Below are positions 42,178 to 50,512 of a DNA stretch of 64,000 nt, one piece after another (position 1 is the stretch's first letter; each line of letters starts with the position of its first letter). The position numbers and the translations under genes were made by a program. The DNA is from Halobacteriales archaeon QS_1_68_17. Lineage in GTDB: Archaea > Halobacteriota > Halobacteria > Halobacteriales > Haloarculaceae. The notes under the pieces were generated by a model that did not search any database, had not been told where the DNA came from, and worked only from the letters and a program-made list of their open reading frames with translations. Location: positions 62,001-126,000 of the forward strand of contig PXRG01000015.1 in assembly GCA_003021105.1 (NCBI GenBank), read 5' to 3'.

Positions 42178-43227
42178 CTAGACCGTCAGCGTCGCCGGCG
42201 AGAACTCGAAGAAGGCGGTCTCGTAGCCCTCGTGGCGGGCCACCTGCGGCGGCGCGCCGACGGAGAGTTCGAGCGCGTCACCCGACTCGATCCCGTCGAC
42301 GACCGCGCCGTAGTGGTACCGGAGGTCCGGGTCGAGCGTGGCGTCGAGGGGTCCCTCGAAGACCGTCTCGCCCTCCCGTTCTATCGTCCCGGACAGCGAC
42401 ATCATCGGGATCGGATAGCGGTTGTACGGCGTGCGCGCCGAGACGGCCAGGTACGACCCCGACCCGTCCACGCCCGCCGGCGTCGAGTCCAGGACTGTGG
42501 CGACGAACGCCGCGTCCCCGCTTTTCGTCTCCCCGATGACACGGCCCGGCAACTGGTCGGCCGGCGGGAGCTGCGTCGCCATCTCTCCCATGGGCTCGAC
42601 GGCCCCGCGCTGGCCCTTCCGGTCGTCGAGCGTCCGGAAGTCGATGTTCTCGACCGCGTCGCTGCTGTACTCCAGCGGGACGGTAATCGAGCGCGACTCG
42701 GCGAATGCCCCCTGGAAGTCGCCGGTCTTCCTGGCTCCGACCGGGCCGAACGTGACGCCCACCTCGTAGGTGCCGTCGCCGTCCAGCGCAACGTTGTCCC
42801 CGAAGTGCATCCCCATGTTCTGCGAGAGCATCGGCCACATCGACTTCGAGACGACCGTCTCCCCGCCCTTCCGGACCTCGATGCCGGCGTTCGACGTCGG
42901 GAGCGCGACGCCGGTCTCGGTGTCCCGGACGGTCACCATCAGGTGGACCGAGTCGTTTTCGCCGATCCGGATCCGTTTGCGGTTCGTCCCGGTGACGACC
43001 CAGAACCGGTGTGGATAGCTGTACGAGAGCCCGAACCGGTAGCGGCCGGCGGTGCTCCCGTCGACCATCTTCATCCCCTCGACGTGGGTCGGGACGTAGA
43101 CCGCATCCGGACGATCCTCCACCAGCGGCGGCGTGCGGACCGACCGCGTCTGGAGGAGTCCCCCGCACCCCGCGGTCACCCCCCCCGCGGCGGTCGCACC
43201 CGCCGCCAGGAAGCTACGCCTGTTCAT
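42178..43227 (-). CDS. P19/Tpd-like iron-binding lipoprotein
   Basis: A 349-aa exported lipoprotein: MNRRSFLAAGATAAGG with twin Arg and lipobox TAGC (Cys21) shows Tat export and lipid anchoring. The mature N-terminal domain has HVEGMKMVDG and LSYSYPHRFWVVTG, then GMHFGDNVALDGDGTYEVGV, the His/Met copper-iron site pattern of P19/Tp34 (PF10634-like) Fe2+ transport proteins. A second domain (~190-349) is beta-rich and unassigned. It shares an upstream element with the DyP-like gene next to it, suggesting joint control by iron. Confidence 0.78.
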   Translation of the reverse strand: MNRRSFLAAGATAAGGVTAGCGGLLQTRSVRTPPLVEDRPDAVYVPTHVEGMKMVDGSTAGRYRFGLSYSYPHRFWVVTGTNRKRIRIGENDSVHLMVTVRDTETGVALPTSNAGIEVRKGGETVVSKSMWPMLSQNMGMHFGDNVALDGDGTYEVGVTFGPVGARKTGDFQGAFAESRSITVPLEYSSDAVENIDFRTLDDRKGQRGAVEPMGEMATQLPPADQLPGRVIGETKSGDAAFVATVLDSTPAGVDGSGSYLAVSARTPYNRYPIPMMSLSGTIEREGETVFEGPLDATLDPDLRYHYGAVVDGIESGDALELSVGAPPQVARHEGYETAFFEFSPATLTV

Positions 43228-43250
43228 ACGCCGCCCTTGGGAGCGGCCAC

Positions 43251-43278
43251 CTAAGCGGGTTCTGGTACGGAACTCGAA
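43251..43278 (-). promoter_or_regulatory. Promoter element shared with the DyP-like gene (copy 1)
   Basis: Minus strand TTCGAG-N3-CGTACCAGAAC followed by CGCTTAGG, the last part ~25 nt before the ATG at 43227, that is at TATA distance for a leaderless transcript. Nearly the same sequence stands before the gene at 43412-44698 (copy 2). Confidence 0.6.
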
Positions 43279-43411
43279 CGTGCTCGGCGCGCTCTGTCGG
43301 CCACACGCTGGCGGGCCCGTCGTCCCGGTACCGGATGAGCCGGTCCCCGGACGACGACGTCACGCCGTCAACCGGCCGGCGGACGCGCCAGTTACGCCGT
43401 CGGCGGGTCCG

Positions 43412-44698
43412 TCAGCCGGTCGGTGTCGGGAGCGCGCGGCGGTCGCGCGGCGGGAGGAGGTAGTTCCCGCGCCGTTCGACGGTCAGGTACTGGAGGATGC
43501 CGTTGTTGGTACGCTGTCCGACGGCGGCCGAGTCGGCCACGTCCGTGCCGTTCATCCGGCTCCGCGTGGCCACGAAGTCGCCGATCGACCGCTGGAGCGA
43601 GAGGAAATGGACCGTCGCCGCGTCGTCGTCCGTCGAGTCGAAGTCCCGGCGGAGGATCACCGGCGAGCCGTCTTCCCTGGCCCGCGCGGCCTTCTGCGCG
43701 TGGCCGACGACGCCCGTCTCGCGGGCGTCTTCCCCGGCGTGGGCCGGACAGCCGGTCGCCGCCATCCCGTTGTCGTCGCCGAGGTTCTCGCCGACCCCCT
43801 CGACGCGGTTCTCCTCGGCGTGGGCCGGACAGAACATCGTGGCGACGCGGTGGTAGCGGCTGTCCTGTTCGTACCACTGCTGGAGGTGGAGCCTGATTTT
43901 CGAGATGTGCTGGGTCGTGCCGCCCGCGAACGGGCCCTCCCGGATGGTGACCCGGTCCTCACTGGCCTGGCTCTTCTCGAACCCCGACTTGAACCCCATG
44001 TAGAGGGGGGCGTCCTCGTCGACCGGCTCCGACTCCGGGATGCCCTCGACGTCCTGGTTCTCGGCCGGGAGTCCGGGGCCGATAAATCCCGTCCGGCGGT
44101 CGGACTGCTCGAACACCCCTTCGAGGGTCGCATCGACCGCGACCCCGTTGAGGGTCTCTCTCTCCCCGAACAGCGCCTGTTCGGCCGCCAGTACGACCGA
44201 GCCGTAGTTGCTCGCCAGGTGGACGACGGCGTCGGGCGTGTCCAGGTCGGGGTCCTCGAAGGGAGCCAGCGCCGTCGGCTCCGGCAACCCGACCGACCCG
44301 GGGAGCGACTCGTCGAACCGGTCGAAGTACGCCCGGGAGTAGCTGACGGTCCACAGCAGTCCCTCGCCACCGCGCGCGTAGGCCCGGTCCAGCGAGGCCA
44401 GCGCCCGCTCGACGGTCTCGCGGTCCCCGGCGGTCGGCGATCCGTCGCGCCCGTAGTCGAGGTAGAGCATCAGTCGGTGTCGCGGCGGCACGTGGTTGCC
44501 GTGGTCGTCGGTTTCGAGCGCCCCGTTCCAGGCGTGCTGGCGGTCGGGAAGCGACGACGGGTCCGACCCCCGGTCGAGGTCGGGCGACCCCTCGCGGTCG
44601 AGACAGGCCGCGAGGGCTGCCGACCCTCCGATCGCCACCGCGGACTTCACGAACGCGCGCCGCGACAACCCCCGTTTCCCGCCGTGCCGTGTCATCAC
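43412..44698 (-). CDS. Tat-exported DyP-like (peroxidase-fold) protein
   Basis: A 428-aa protein. Signal SRRAFVKSAVAIGGSAALAAC with twin Arg and lipobox-like AAC. The body recalls Dyp-type peroxidases in its arrangement (LMLYLDYGRDG ... ERALASLDRAY; later HYHRVATMFCPAHAEENRVE and FLSLQRSIGDFVATRSRMNG), but the catalytic GxxDG Asp is not evident; a GFIGPGLP loop is in its place. Family is a haloarchaeal DUF (DUF7405-like). It neighbours the P19-like lipoprotein and shares its promoter element; an EfeUOB/FtrABCD-like iron-uptake role is inferred. Confidence 0.68.
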   Translation of the reverse strand: MMTRHGGKRGLSRRAFVKSAVAIGGSAALAACLDREGSPDLDRGSDPSSLPDRQHAWNGALETDDHGNHVPPRHRLMLYLDYGRDGSPTAGDRETVERALASLDRAYARGGEGLLWTVSYSRAYFDRFDESLPGSVGLPEPTALAPFEDPDLDTPDAVVHLASNYGSVVLAAEQALFGERETLNGVAVDATLEGVFEQSDRRTGFIGPGLPAENQDVEGIPESEPVDEDAPLYMGFKSGFEKSQASEDRVTIREGPFAGGTTQHISKIRLHLQQWYEQDSRYHRVATMFCPAHAEENRVEGVGENLGDDNGMAATGCPAHAGEDARETGVVGHAQKAARAREDGSPVILRRDFDSTDDDAATVHFLSLQRSIGDFVATRSRMNGTDVADSAAVGQRTNNGILQYLTVERRGNYLLPPRDRRALPTPTG

Positions 44699-44720
44699 TC
44701 CCGCTAGGGGGCTGTCGACA

Positions 44721-44747
44721 AAGTGCGTTCTGGTACGCGTCTCGAAG
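44721..44747 (-). promoter_or_regulatory. Promoter element shared with the P19-like gene (copy 2)
   Basis: Minus strand TTCGAG-N3-GCGTACCAGAAC then GCACTTTG, ~23 nt before the ATG at 44698. Copy 1 is at 43251-43278. About 20 of 26 positions agree and the spacing to the start codon is nearly equal, so this is more than chance. Confidence 0.6.
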
Positions 44748-44800
44748 TCGCGCGACCGGAAACCACCATCTTCAATTACGACAGCCGCCCATCAAGACAC

Positions 44801-44971
44801 ATGAGCCTGGAACTGGAGCACGACTGTCCGGTCTGTGGGGAATCGAAGACCTTCTACAAAGCCGGCAGTACGACCATGTACCTCGGGACGAAGGTGAAGT
44901 GGCACTGTCCGGACTGCGACTACGGGTTCGTCCGCATCGACGGCACGGTCGACACCAGCACCACGGCCTGA
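44801..44971 (+). CDS. Small zinc-ribbon protein (56 aa)
   Basis: MSLELEHDCPVCGESKTFYK ... VKWHCPDCDYGFVRIDG: a CPVCG/CPDC pair makes a zinc ribbon of the kind common as stand-alone haloarchaeal proteins (DUF7838-like). ATG is preceded by a TTCAATTACG stretch ~30 nt upstream that could be TATA. The TGA stop forms the left target duplication of the inverted-repeat element at 44972. Function unknown. Confidence 0.8.
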   Translation: MSLELEHDCPVCGESKTFYKAGSTTMYLGTKVKWHCPDCDYGFVRIDGTVDTSTTA

Positions 44972-45051
44972 TAGTGATTGCTGTAACGAATCACCGCGTC
45001 GACCGCGTTTCGTCGTGCGGTCGATCCGGTACCGGCCTACAGCAATCACTA
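44972..45051. mobile_element. MITE-like inverted-repeat element 1 (80 bp)
   Basis: Perfect 14-bp terminal inverted repeats (TAGTGATTGCTGTA at 44972-44985 and its complement at 45038-45051) enclose 52 bp with a second nested pair (GTCGACCGC / GCGGTCGA). TGA occurs immediately outside each end (44969-44971, 45052-45054), as a 3-bp TNA target duplication would. Non-coding. Related to element 2 at 52100: the repeat ends agree at 12 of 15 positions. Could also act as a bidirectional terminator between two convergent genes. Confidence 0.65.
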
Positions 45052-45060
45052 TGACAGGGG

Positions 45061-45693
45061 TCAGTCCGGCGAGCCGTTCTCCGGGATGTCGAGCGCTATC
45101 TCGAAGGCTTCCTCGTAGTCGAGCGATCCCAGTGCGTCGGCCAGTTCGTCCCGGAGCGTCTGCAGTCGGTCGTCGAGCGTCGCGGCGTCCTCGCCGGCCC
45201 CGCTCGCCGCGAGCGACGCCCGTCGCCTCGACAGCGCGTAGTACTTCTCTAGTTTCGCCCGGTAGGTCGCCCTGAGCAGGAGGCGTTCGACCGTCCCCTC
45301 GAGTTCCGTTCTCGAAACTGGTTTCCGGAGTCTCGCGTCTGGAGGTGACCCCAGCGCCACGTCGCTGTCGACGTCGTGGGTGAGCACGCACACCTGACAA
45401 AGCAGTTCCCGGTTCCGGATCCGGTCGACAATCGACGCCGAGTCCAGGTCGGACATCTCGTCGTCGATGATGACGACGCCGACGTCGTCGTCGAGACTGT
45501 CCAGCGTCTCCCGGGCCGTGTACGCAGTCCGGACGGTGTACTGATCCCGCAGCGACGACGCGATGCGGTCGGTGACGGCCGGATCGCCGTCGGCGACCAG
45601 GATGACGCCGGGCGTCACGGCCCTGCCGTCCATTCTGCCTCCGTCTTTTCGTGATGTATCGTCGGTGTCTGCCACATTGCTCTCCCCGATCAC
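45061..45693 (-). CDS. HalX-type response regulator
   Basis: A 210-aa receiver protein. Residues ~28-140 form a CheY-like domain (VILVADGDPAVTDRIA; VVIIDDEMSD with likely phospho-Asp77; LRKPVSRTEL with Lys124). The C-terminal ~65 residues (KLEKYYALSRRRASLAAS) are a HalX coiled-coil output domain, specific to haloarchaea. No kinase is adjacent. The start MIGESNVADT at 45693 is 8 bp after the stop of the DUF7504-like gene, so these are one operon. An internal ATG (residue 21) is an alternative start. Confidence 0.9.
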   Translation of the reverse strand: MIGESNVADTDDTSRKDGGRMDGRAVTPGVILVADGDPAVTDRIASSLRDQYTVRTAYTARETLDSLDDDVGVVIIDDEMSDLDSASIVDRIRNRELLCQVCVLTHDVDSDVALGSPPDARLRKPVSRTELEGTVERLLLRATYRAKLEKYYALSRRRASLAASGAGEDAATLDDRLQTLRDELADALGSLDYEEAFEIALDIPENGSPD

Positions 45694-45700
45694 TCCGGTG

Positions 45701-46330
45701 TCATCCCTCGGCGTCCTGCACCGAGGGGTCGCTGTCCCGGAGGTCGATCACGACGTCGAACAGACCCTCCAGCGTCGCGACCGTCTCGCGGTCGCAGGCG
45801 TCCGCGTCGAGGTGGTAGTGGGCGAGCCTACCCGCGCGGTCTACCTGGTCGGTGAGCACCTGGAGGAAGTAAAAGGCGGTCTCGACGCCGGTGTACTGGA
45901 GCACGTCGGTCAGGGAATGAAAACAAAACAGCGGACGGCCGTCGCCGGACACCGGGGCTAGGAACCGACCCAGGGTCGTCCCCAGTTCCCGGAGGTCCGT
46001 CGGATCGTCGACCGGTTCGACGTGGTAGCGGGCCTCGCCGTCGGGGAACGTCGATCCGTCGCCGGCGACCCCGTCCGCGGCGGCCGAGCGGGTCACGCTC
46101 TCGACGTCCACGACGGTCGTCGTCTCGAACGCCCCGGGATCGATACCGCTCCGGCGCAGGCGGTCCGCGGGCGACTCCACGAACGTACAGAACAGTGCGT
46201 GTGCGCCGGCAGGATCGTCCAGCAGCCGGGCACAGGCCTCGGATTCGCTGTTCGACATTGACGAGGACAGCAACAGCACGTTCGAAACGTCGTCGAACCG
46301 TTCCGTCTCGGCGTTGGCCTTCGTACTCAT
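45701..46330 (-). CDS. DUF7504-like protein (degenerate RecA/KaiC-like fold)
   Basis: A 209-aa protein with the alternating strand pattern of a RecA/KaiC-like domain: NVLLLSSSMSNSESEAC where a P-loop would be (no GKT), LFCTFVESPADRLRR, TTVVDVESVTRS, and LFCFHSLTDVLQYTG as a Walker-B-like strand, then VIDLRDSDPSV at the end. Such proteins stand next to HalX regulators and small membrane proteins in haloarchaea. No nucleotide binding is expected without the P-loop. ATG 46330 chosen; an earlier GTG adds 12 residues. Function unknown. Confidence 0.72.
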   Translation of the reverse strand: MSTKANAETERFDDVSNVLLLSSSMSNSESEACARLLDDPAGAHALFCTFVESPADRLRRSGIDPGAFETTTVVDVESVTRSAAADGVAGDGSTFPDGEARYHVEPVDDPTDLRELGTTLGRFLAPVSGDGRPLFCFHSLTDVLQYTGVETAFYFLQVLTDQVDRAGRLAHYHLDADACDRETVATLEGLFDVVIDLRDSDPSVQDAEG

Positions 46331-46371
46331 GGTTTGTTTTGACGCTTCCGCCGTTCGCTCTAGCACTCAAT

Positions 46372-46387
46372 TAATCCCCAGGGATTA
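46372..46387. promoter_or_regulatory. Palindrome TAATCCC-CA-GGGATTA upstream of the DUF7504-like gene
   Basis: Perfect 7-bp arms with a 2-bp centre, about 42 bp upstream of the ATG at 46330. A palindrome at this place could be an operator for the DUF7504-HalX operon; a HalX protein or another regulator may bind. It stands at the edge of an unusually AT-rich stretch (46388-46566). Confidence 0.5.
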
Positions 46388-46566
46388 GTAATTTGTGAAT
46401 TTCATACCCAAAACATGTTGTTTCTATTTGACAATAAAATCCAAAACCGACCGCAATGGCCGGTAACAATGATTATCGCATATTTATCTTATTTTATATT
46501 CGCTTAATTTCTGTTATTAAATTTTAGAAAAATTGAATCCAGATCGGGCCGATGGCCTAACTGGCT
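46388..46566. promoter_or_regulatory. AT-rich intergenic block between divergent genes
   Basis: About 180 bp, roughly 70% A+T by eye, in a window where genes are near 70% GC. Several TATA-like runs are present (TATTTATCTTATTTTATATT at 46481-46500 and TTAAATTTTAG near 46520). It separates the minus-strand DUF7504-HalX pair from the plus-strand 46-aa gene. Composition suggests foreign origin or a strongly bent regulatory region. Confidence 0.6.
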
Positions 46567-46707
46567 ATGAGCCAAGCACAAGACGCGGTCCGGAGCTACC
46601 TCGAAGAGAACCCCAAAATGATCGGCGTCCTCTTTACGATCCTGCTCCTCCTGGCGGAGGCGGGCCAGGTCGCCGGTGCCGGCATGTCGAGTACTGCTGG
46701 TCCCTGA
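46567..46707 (+). CDS. Small single-span membrane protein (46 aa), DUF7503-like
   Basis: MSQAQDAVRSYLEENPKMIG, then a hydrophobic helix VLFTILLLLAEAGQVAGAG (residues ~21-39) and a short tail ending AGP. The pattern (amphipathic start, ENPKMIGVLFT, Gly/Ala tail) recalls DUF7503 micro-proteins that accompany DUF7504 genes in haloarchaea. ATG 46567, TGA 46705-46707, one base from the convergent CHAT stop. Could be a toxin-like membrane peptide or an anchor; unknown. Confidence 0.65.
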   Translation: MSQAQDAVRSYLEENPKMIGVLFTILLLLAEAGQVAGAGMSSTAGP

Positions 46708-46708
46708 A

Positions 46709-48847
46709 TTACAGTTCGTCGAGTACGAGTTCGTCGCTCCACAGCAGATCCTCGTCTGTTTCTACGGGCATCATCTCCATCGCGAGGTACTCCTGTAGTT
46801 CCGCGGTCCCCAGACCGACAGTGTCGACGTGACCGGAATTGAGGTAGTGTTCGGTCAGTTTGTCAAGGTGGACGCTGAGTAGCGATCCGATCGAGTAATT
46901 CTTTGACGGATACGCGTACAGTTCCACCTCGAACTCGTCGTCGCTTGTCCGGTCGACGGCCACGGAGTAGGGGGTCCCGGACTCGCTCTCGACGATGGTC
47001 GCGTTGCCGTCGCCGACGACCATGTAGTGGCGGGCCAGCAGGTGGGTCTTGTCGAGGAGGCTAAAGGCCGAGGACAGCGAGAAGCCGCTGTTGAGCAGGC
47101 GCGCGATGGTGTGGCCGATTTCGGTGGCGGTCTTGTTGAGCACCTCCTTGAGCGTCACGATCCCGCCGAGGGCACCCCGTTCGACGAGGGCTTTGCCCTG
47201 CTCGTAGGACTGGCAGGCGTTCAGCAGGAACGCGCTGACCGACGTCTCCTCCAGCGAGCGCGCGTCGAGATAGCCGTCCGCACACCGGATGCCGTACTCG
47301 TCGACGTGGCCGATGTAGTGAAGGAAGTCGGCGTCGGTCCGCAGTATCTCGGCCATCTCGTCGATGGTGAGTTCCTCGCGGATGGTGATGTCGAACTCCA
47401 GCCAGTCGCGGGTCCCGTACACTTCCGAGACGACGTTCTCGTCGTTCATCTGCGGGTCGTTGCAGACGACGATCACCCGCGTCCGCGTACCGGTGGCGGG
47501 TTCGTGGTCGAGACGCTGGTAGTACGCCTCGACGGTCATCTTGCTGGCCCCCAGGGGGATGCCGTCCCCGACGAACGTCTGTTCGATGCTTTCGGTCGGT
47601 TCGGGCCGGAACACCTGGTCGTCGACGGACTGCTCGGTGGCCGCTTCTCCCGATTCCTGTCCTCTCGTGTCGCTGGCCGACCGGGTGAACGCCCCCGCGC
47701 CCCGGCTGAAAAACTGCTCGAACTCCGTCGGGAGCGAGTCGACCGACCGTTCCGCGGCGGCGGTCACGTTTCTGGCCCTGATCATCGCCAGTTCCTTCGC
47801 CAAGAACGGGAGCGTGCTGACGTGTTCCGGGGCCGTCGTGACGTCGGCGGTCAGTTTCCACCGCGGGACCGCGTCGGCGATCCGGTCGTACGGGACGGAC
47901 AGGTACCGGTCGACCTGGGCCGCGATGGGCCGGTCGTACAGGTCGGCGAAGTCCAGGTCGACGCGGTCCGCGATCACCCGTCGCTCGTGCAGGTCGACCT
48001 GGTAGTATCCCTCCGTCCGCGTCACGCAATCCAGGAGGAACACCTGCTCGAGGATCTCCGCGACCCTGGTCTCGAACCCCTCCCCGCCGGTCAGCGGGTG
48101 GGTCGTTCCGCCGGTCACGAGGAGGGGATCCGGCCCGGGTTCGACGCGAGCGCCGAGGTAGTACGCCAGCGACGCGACGGGGAAGATCGCCTCCAGTTGG
48201 GGCGGAATCTCGATGGTGACGTCCGTCTCCGGCCGGTCGATCGTCGCCGGTACATCCAACTCGTCGCCGAGTTCGATCAGCGGGGGGTGACCGCGGAGCG
48301 TCGGGAACGACCGCTCGCAGGAGGTCGTCTTCAGCGCCGAGCCGAGCCACGAGACCGCCCGCATCATCTCTCGGGGGTCCGTGCCGGTCGTGATCGTCGC
48401 GGCGGGCTGGTCGTGTAACGAACGGACGCCGATCCGGACGCCCGGCGACCCCGGGAACGACAACCTCACCCGATCCTCGCGCGGTTCGACCTCGACGCCG
48501 CCGTCGACCGAGAGGTAGAGTTTCATCCGGGCGGACGCCACCTCGACGTTGTAATCGCCCGGCAACACCGAGATGGGCTCGCTGTTCGTGCTCTCGGCCA
48601 CGAGCCTGCCGTCGGCGTCCCGCACCCAGATGTCGACGAGATACGGGGTCTCGAACTCGGTCGCACAGACTTCTGCGGCGGCGTCGACCGGGAAGTAGAA
48701 CTGGTCCGCGTCGCAGTCGTCGGGTTCGACCTGGTGTTGAGTCAGCAGCGTGAACTGCGAACCCTCGATCGGATCGACGAGCCGGACGCCGTTTGGCGTC
48801 AGGTGACCTTCGATCTGCGGCGTCGTCGTTGGTGGTTCGGTTGACAT
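46709..48847 (-). CDS. CHAT-domain (caspase-like) protease
   Basis: A 712-aa protein. The C-terminal region (~455-615) is a CHAT peptidase: RVIVVCNDPQMN, catalytic His514 in DFLHYIGHVDEYG and Cys545 in FLLNACQSYEQGK, then GGIVTLKEV. Residues 1-450 are an acidic beta-rich region (PGDYNVEVASARMKLYLSVD) without TPR repeats, which may recognise the trigger or substrate. CHAT proteases act in conflict systems and programmed cell death. Adjacent are the membrane micro-protein (convergent), the DUF7504-like protein and the HalX regulator. TATA-like TATATTAG (49051 region, minus strand) lies ~200 nt upstream. Confidence 0.85.
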   Translation of the reverse strand: MSTEPPTTTPQIEGHLTPNGVRLVDPIEGSQFTLLTQHQVEPDDCDADQFYFPVDAAAEVCATEFETPYLVDIWVRDADGRLVAESTNSEPISVLPGDYNVEVASARMKLYLSVDGGVEVEPREDRVRLSFPGSPGVRIGVRSLHDQPAATITTGTDPREMMRAVSWLGSALKTTSCERSFPTLRGHPPLIELGDELDVPATIDRPETDVTIEIPPQLEAIFPVASLAYYLGARVEPGPDPLLVTGGTTHPLTGGEGFETRVAEILEQVFLLDCVTRTEGYYQVDLHERRVIADRVDLDFADLYDRPIAAQVDRYLSVPYDRIADAVPRWKLTADVTTAPEHVSTLPFLAKELAMIRARNVTAAAERSVDSLPTEFEQFFSRGAGAFTRSASDTRGQESGEAATEQSVDDQVFRPEPTESIEQTFVGDGIPLGASKMTVEAYYQRLDHEPATGTRTRVIVVCNDPQMNDENVVSEVYGTRDWLEFDITIREELTIDEMAEILRTDADFLHYIGHVDEYGIRCADGYLDARSLEETSVSAFLLNACQSYEQGKALVERGALGGIVTLKEVLNKTATEIGHTIARLLNSGFSLSSAFSLLDKTHLLARHYMVVGDGNATIVESESGTPYSVAVDRTSDDEFEVELYAYPSKNYSIGSLLSVHLDKLTEHYLNSGHVDTVGLGTAELQEYLAMEMMPVETDEDLLWSDELVLDEL

Positions 48848-49087
48848 GGCGGGTGGGTGGCAGCTGACCTGTCGACGACCGCGTCACGCGCCCGGCGAGC
48901 GTCCCGGCACGCACACCGTGGCTTCGGTCGGAGGGCTGGCTGCCGCGAACCGCACCTTCTGGCTCGACGGCCCCCGTCCGTTCGACCTCCCCCTCCGTCG
49001 GCTTCCCCGGCCGCTGACGTGGCTGTCAACAGAACATTACGCGCTACTAATATAGATTTGTTGCCGAAAGTGGCAGTTCCCGTATGT

Positions 49088-50512
49088 CTACTCCTGGTCG
49101 AGCGCCTGCCAGGACAGCCGGGGGGACCTGGCGGCCGTCGCCTGGTCGATCCGGCGTGCGGTGGTGCGGTGTGGCGCTGCCGCCAGCGTCTCGTCGGCCT
49201 CCTCGGCGACGGCCTCGAAGGCCGCCGCGAGCTGGTCTAGCGTCTCCCGGTTTTCGATTTCGGTCGGTTCGGTCATCAGCGCCTCCGCGACGATCTCCGG
49301 CCACTTCGTCGTCGGCGGGTGCACGCCGTAGTCGAGCATCCGCTTTGCCGCGTCGCCGGCGTCCTGGTCGCCCGCGCTGGCGACGAACTCGTGGTGGAAC
49401 GGTTCGAAGGGGATCTCGTAGTCGATCCGGCTCGCCAGGTAGTTGGCGTTCAGCACGGCCTTCGCGCTGGCGTCCGCGAGCCCGGGATCGCCCAGCCGCG
49501 CGATGTAGGCGTAGGCCTTCACGAGCACCAGCCAGTTGCCCTGGAAGCCGTGGACCTTCCCGATGGAGTGTTCGGGCTCGTACAGTTCGTAGTCGCCGTC
49601 GGCCTCGCGGACGTGCGGGTCGGGCAGGAACGGCTCCAGGGTCTCGACGACGCCGACCGGTCCCGCACCCGGGCCGCCGCCGCCGTGGGGCGTCGCGAAC
49701 GTCTTGTGGACGTTGTAGTGCATGATGTCGAACCCCATATCGCCGGGACGGGCCCGGCCCAGCAGGGCGTTCAGGTTCGCGCCGTCGTAGTAGAGGAGTC
49801 CGCCTGCCTCGTGGACGATGTCGGCGATCTCGGAGATTTCGCGCTCGAACAGCCCGAGCGTGTTCGGGTTCGTCAGCATCAGCGCCGCGGTGTCGTCGCC
49901 GACGGCGGCGTTCAGCGCCTCCGAGTCGACCCGCCCGTCGTCGCCGCTGGGGAGTTCGACCACGTCGAAGCCGGCCAGGGCGGCGCTGGCGAAGTTGGTC
50001 CCGTGGGCGGTGTCCGGGATGATCACCTCCGACCGGTCGTCGTCGTTGTGGTCGTGGTAGGCTCGCGCGATCAGCAGTCCCGTGTACTCGCCGGCGGCCC
50101 CCGCGGGCGGCTGGAGCGTCACCGCGTCCATCCCGCCGATCCGGCCCAGGTAGTCCTGGAGACCCGCCAGCATCGCCAGGGTTCCCTGGACCGTCTCCTC
50201 GCGGCGGTCGGGGTGGACCGCACCCGCCTCCAGGGCGGCCACGTCCTCGGTGAACTTGGGGTTGTACTTCATCGTACAGCTACCGAGCGGGAACGGTCCC
50301 TGCTCGACGCCGTAGTTCATCTGGGACAGCCGGGTGTAGTGGCGGGCCAGTTCCGGTTCCGACAGGTCGGGCAGTTCGAGCGAGTCCCGCGTGAGGTCGT
50401 CGGGCAGCGGCGCGTCCTCGATCGGTTCCTCGCGGCTCTTCTTCTCGGAGAGCAGCGGTTCGTAGGCCTCGCCCTCGTCGTCTTTCCACCGCGCCTGGTC
50501 GTAGAACTGCAT
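49088..50512 (-). CDS. gcvPB: Glycine dehydrogenase (decarboxylating) subunit 2
   Basis: PLP-dependent P-protein, beta subunit of the split form used by archaea. The 474-aa product includes SQMNYGVEQGPFPLGSCTMK, NPKFTEDVAALEAGAVHP, the PLP-lysine motif NVHKTFATPHGGGGPG, and FHHEFVASAGDQD. It follows gcvPA directly (its ATG at 50512 abuts the gcvPA stop at 50513). Works with GcvT and GcvH encoded at 40482-41953. Confidence 0.96.
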   Translation of the reverse strand: MQFYDQARWKDDEGEAYEPLLSEKKSREEPIEDAPLPDDLTRDSLELPDLSEPELARHYTRLSQMNYGVEQGPFPLGSCTMKYNPKFTEDVAALEAGAVHPDRREETVQGTLAMLAGLQDYLGRIGGMDAVTLQPPAGAAGEYTGLLIARAYHDHNDDDRSEVIIPDTAHGTNFASAALAGFDVVELPSGDDGRVDSEALNAAVGDDTAALMLTNPNTLGLFEREISEIADIVHEAGGLLYYDGANLNALLGRARPGDMGFDIMHYNVHKTFATPHGGGGPGAGPVGVVETLEPFLPDPHVREADGDYELYEPEHSIGKVHGFQGNWLVLVKAYAYIARLGDPGLADASAKAVLNANYLASRIDYEIPFEPFHHEFVASAGDQDAGDAAKRMLDYGVHPPTTKWPEIVAEALMTEPTEIENRETLDQLAAAFEAVAEEADETLAAAPHRTTARRIDQATAARSPRLSWQALDQE

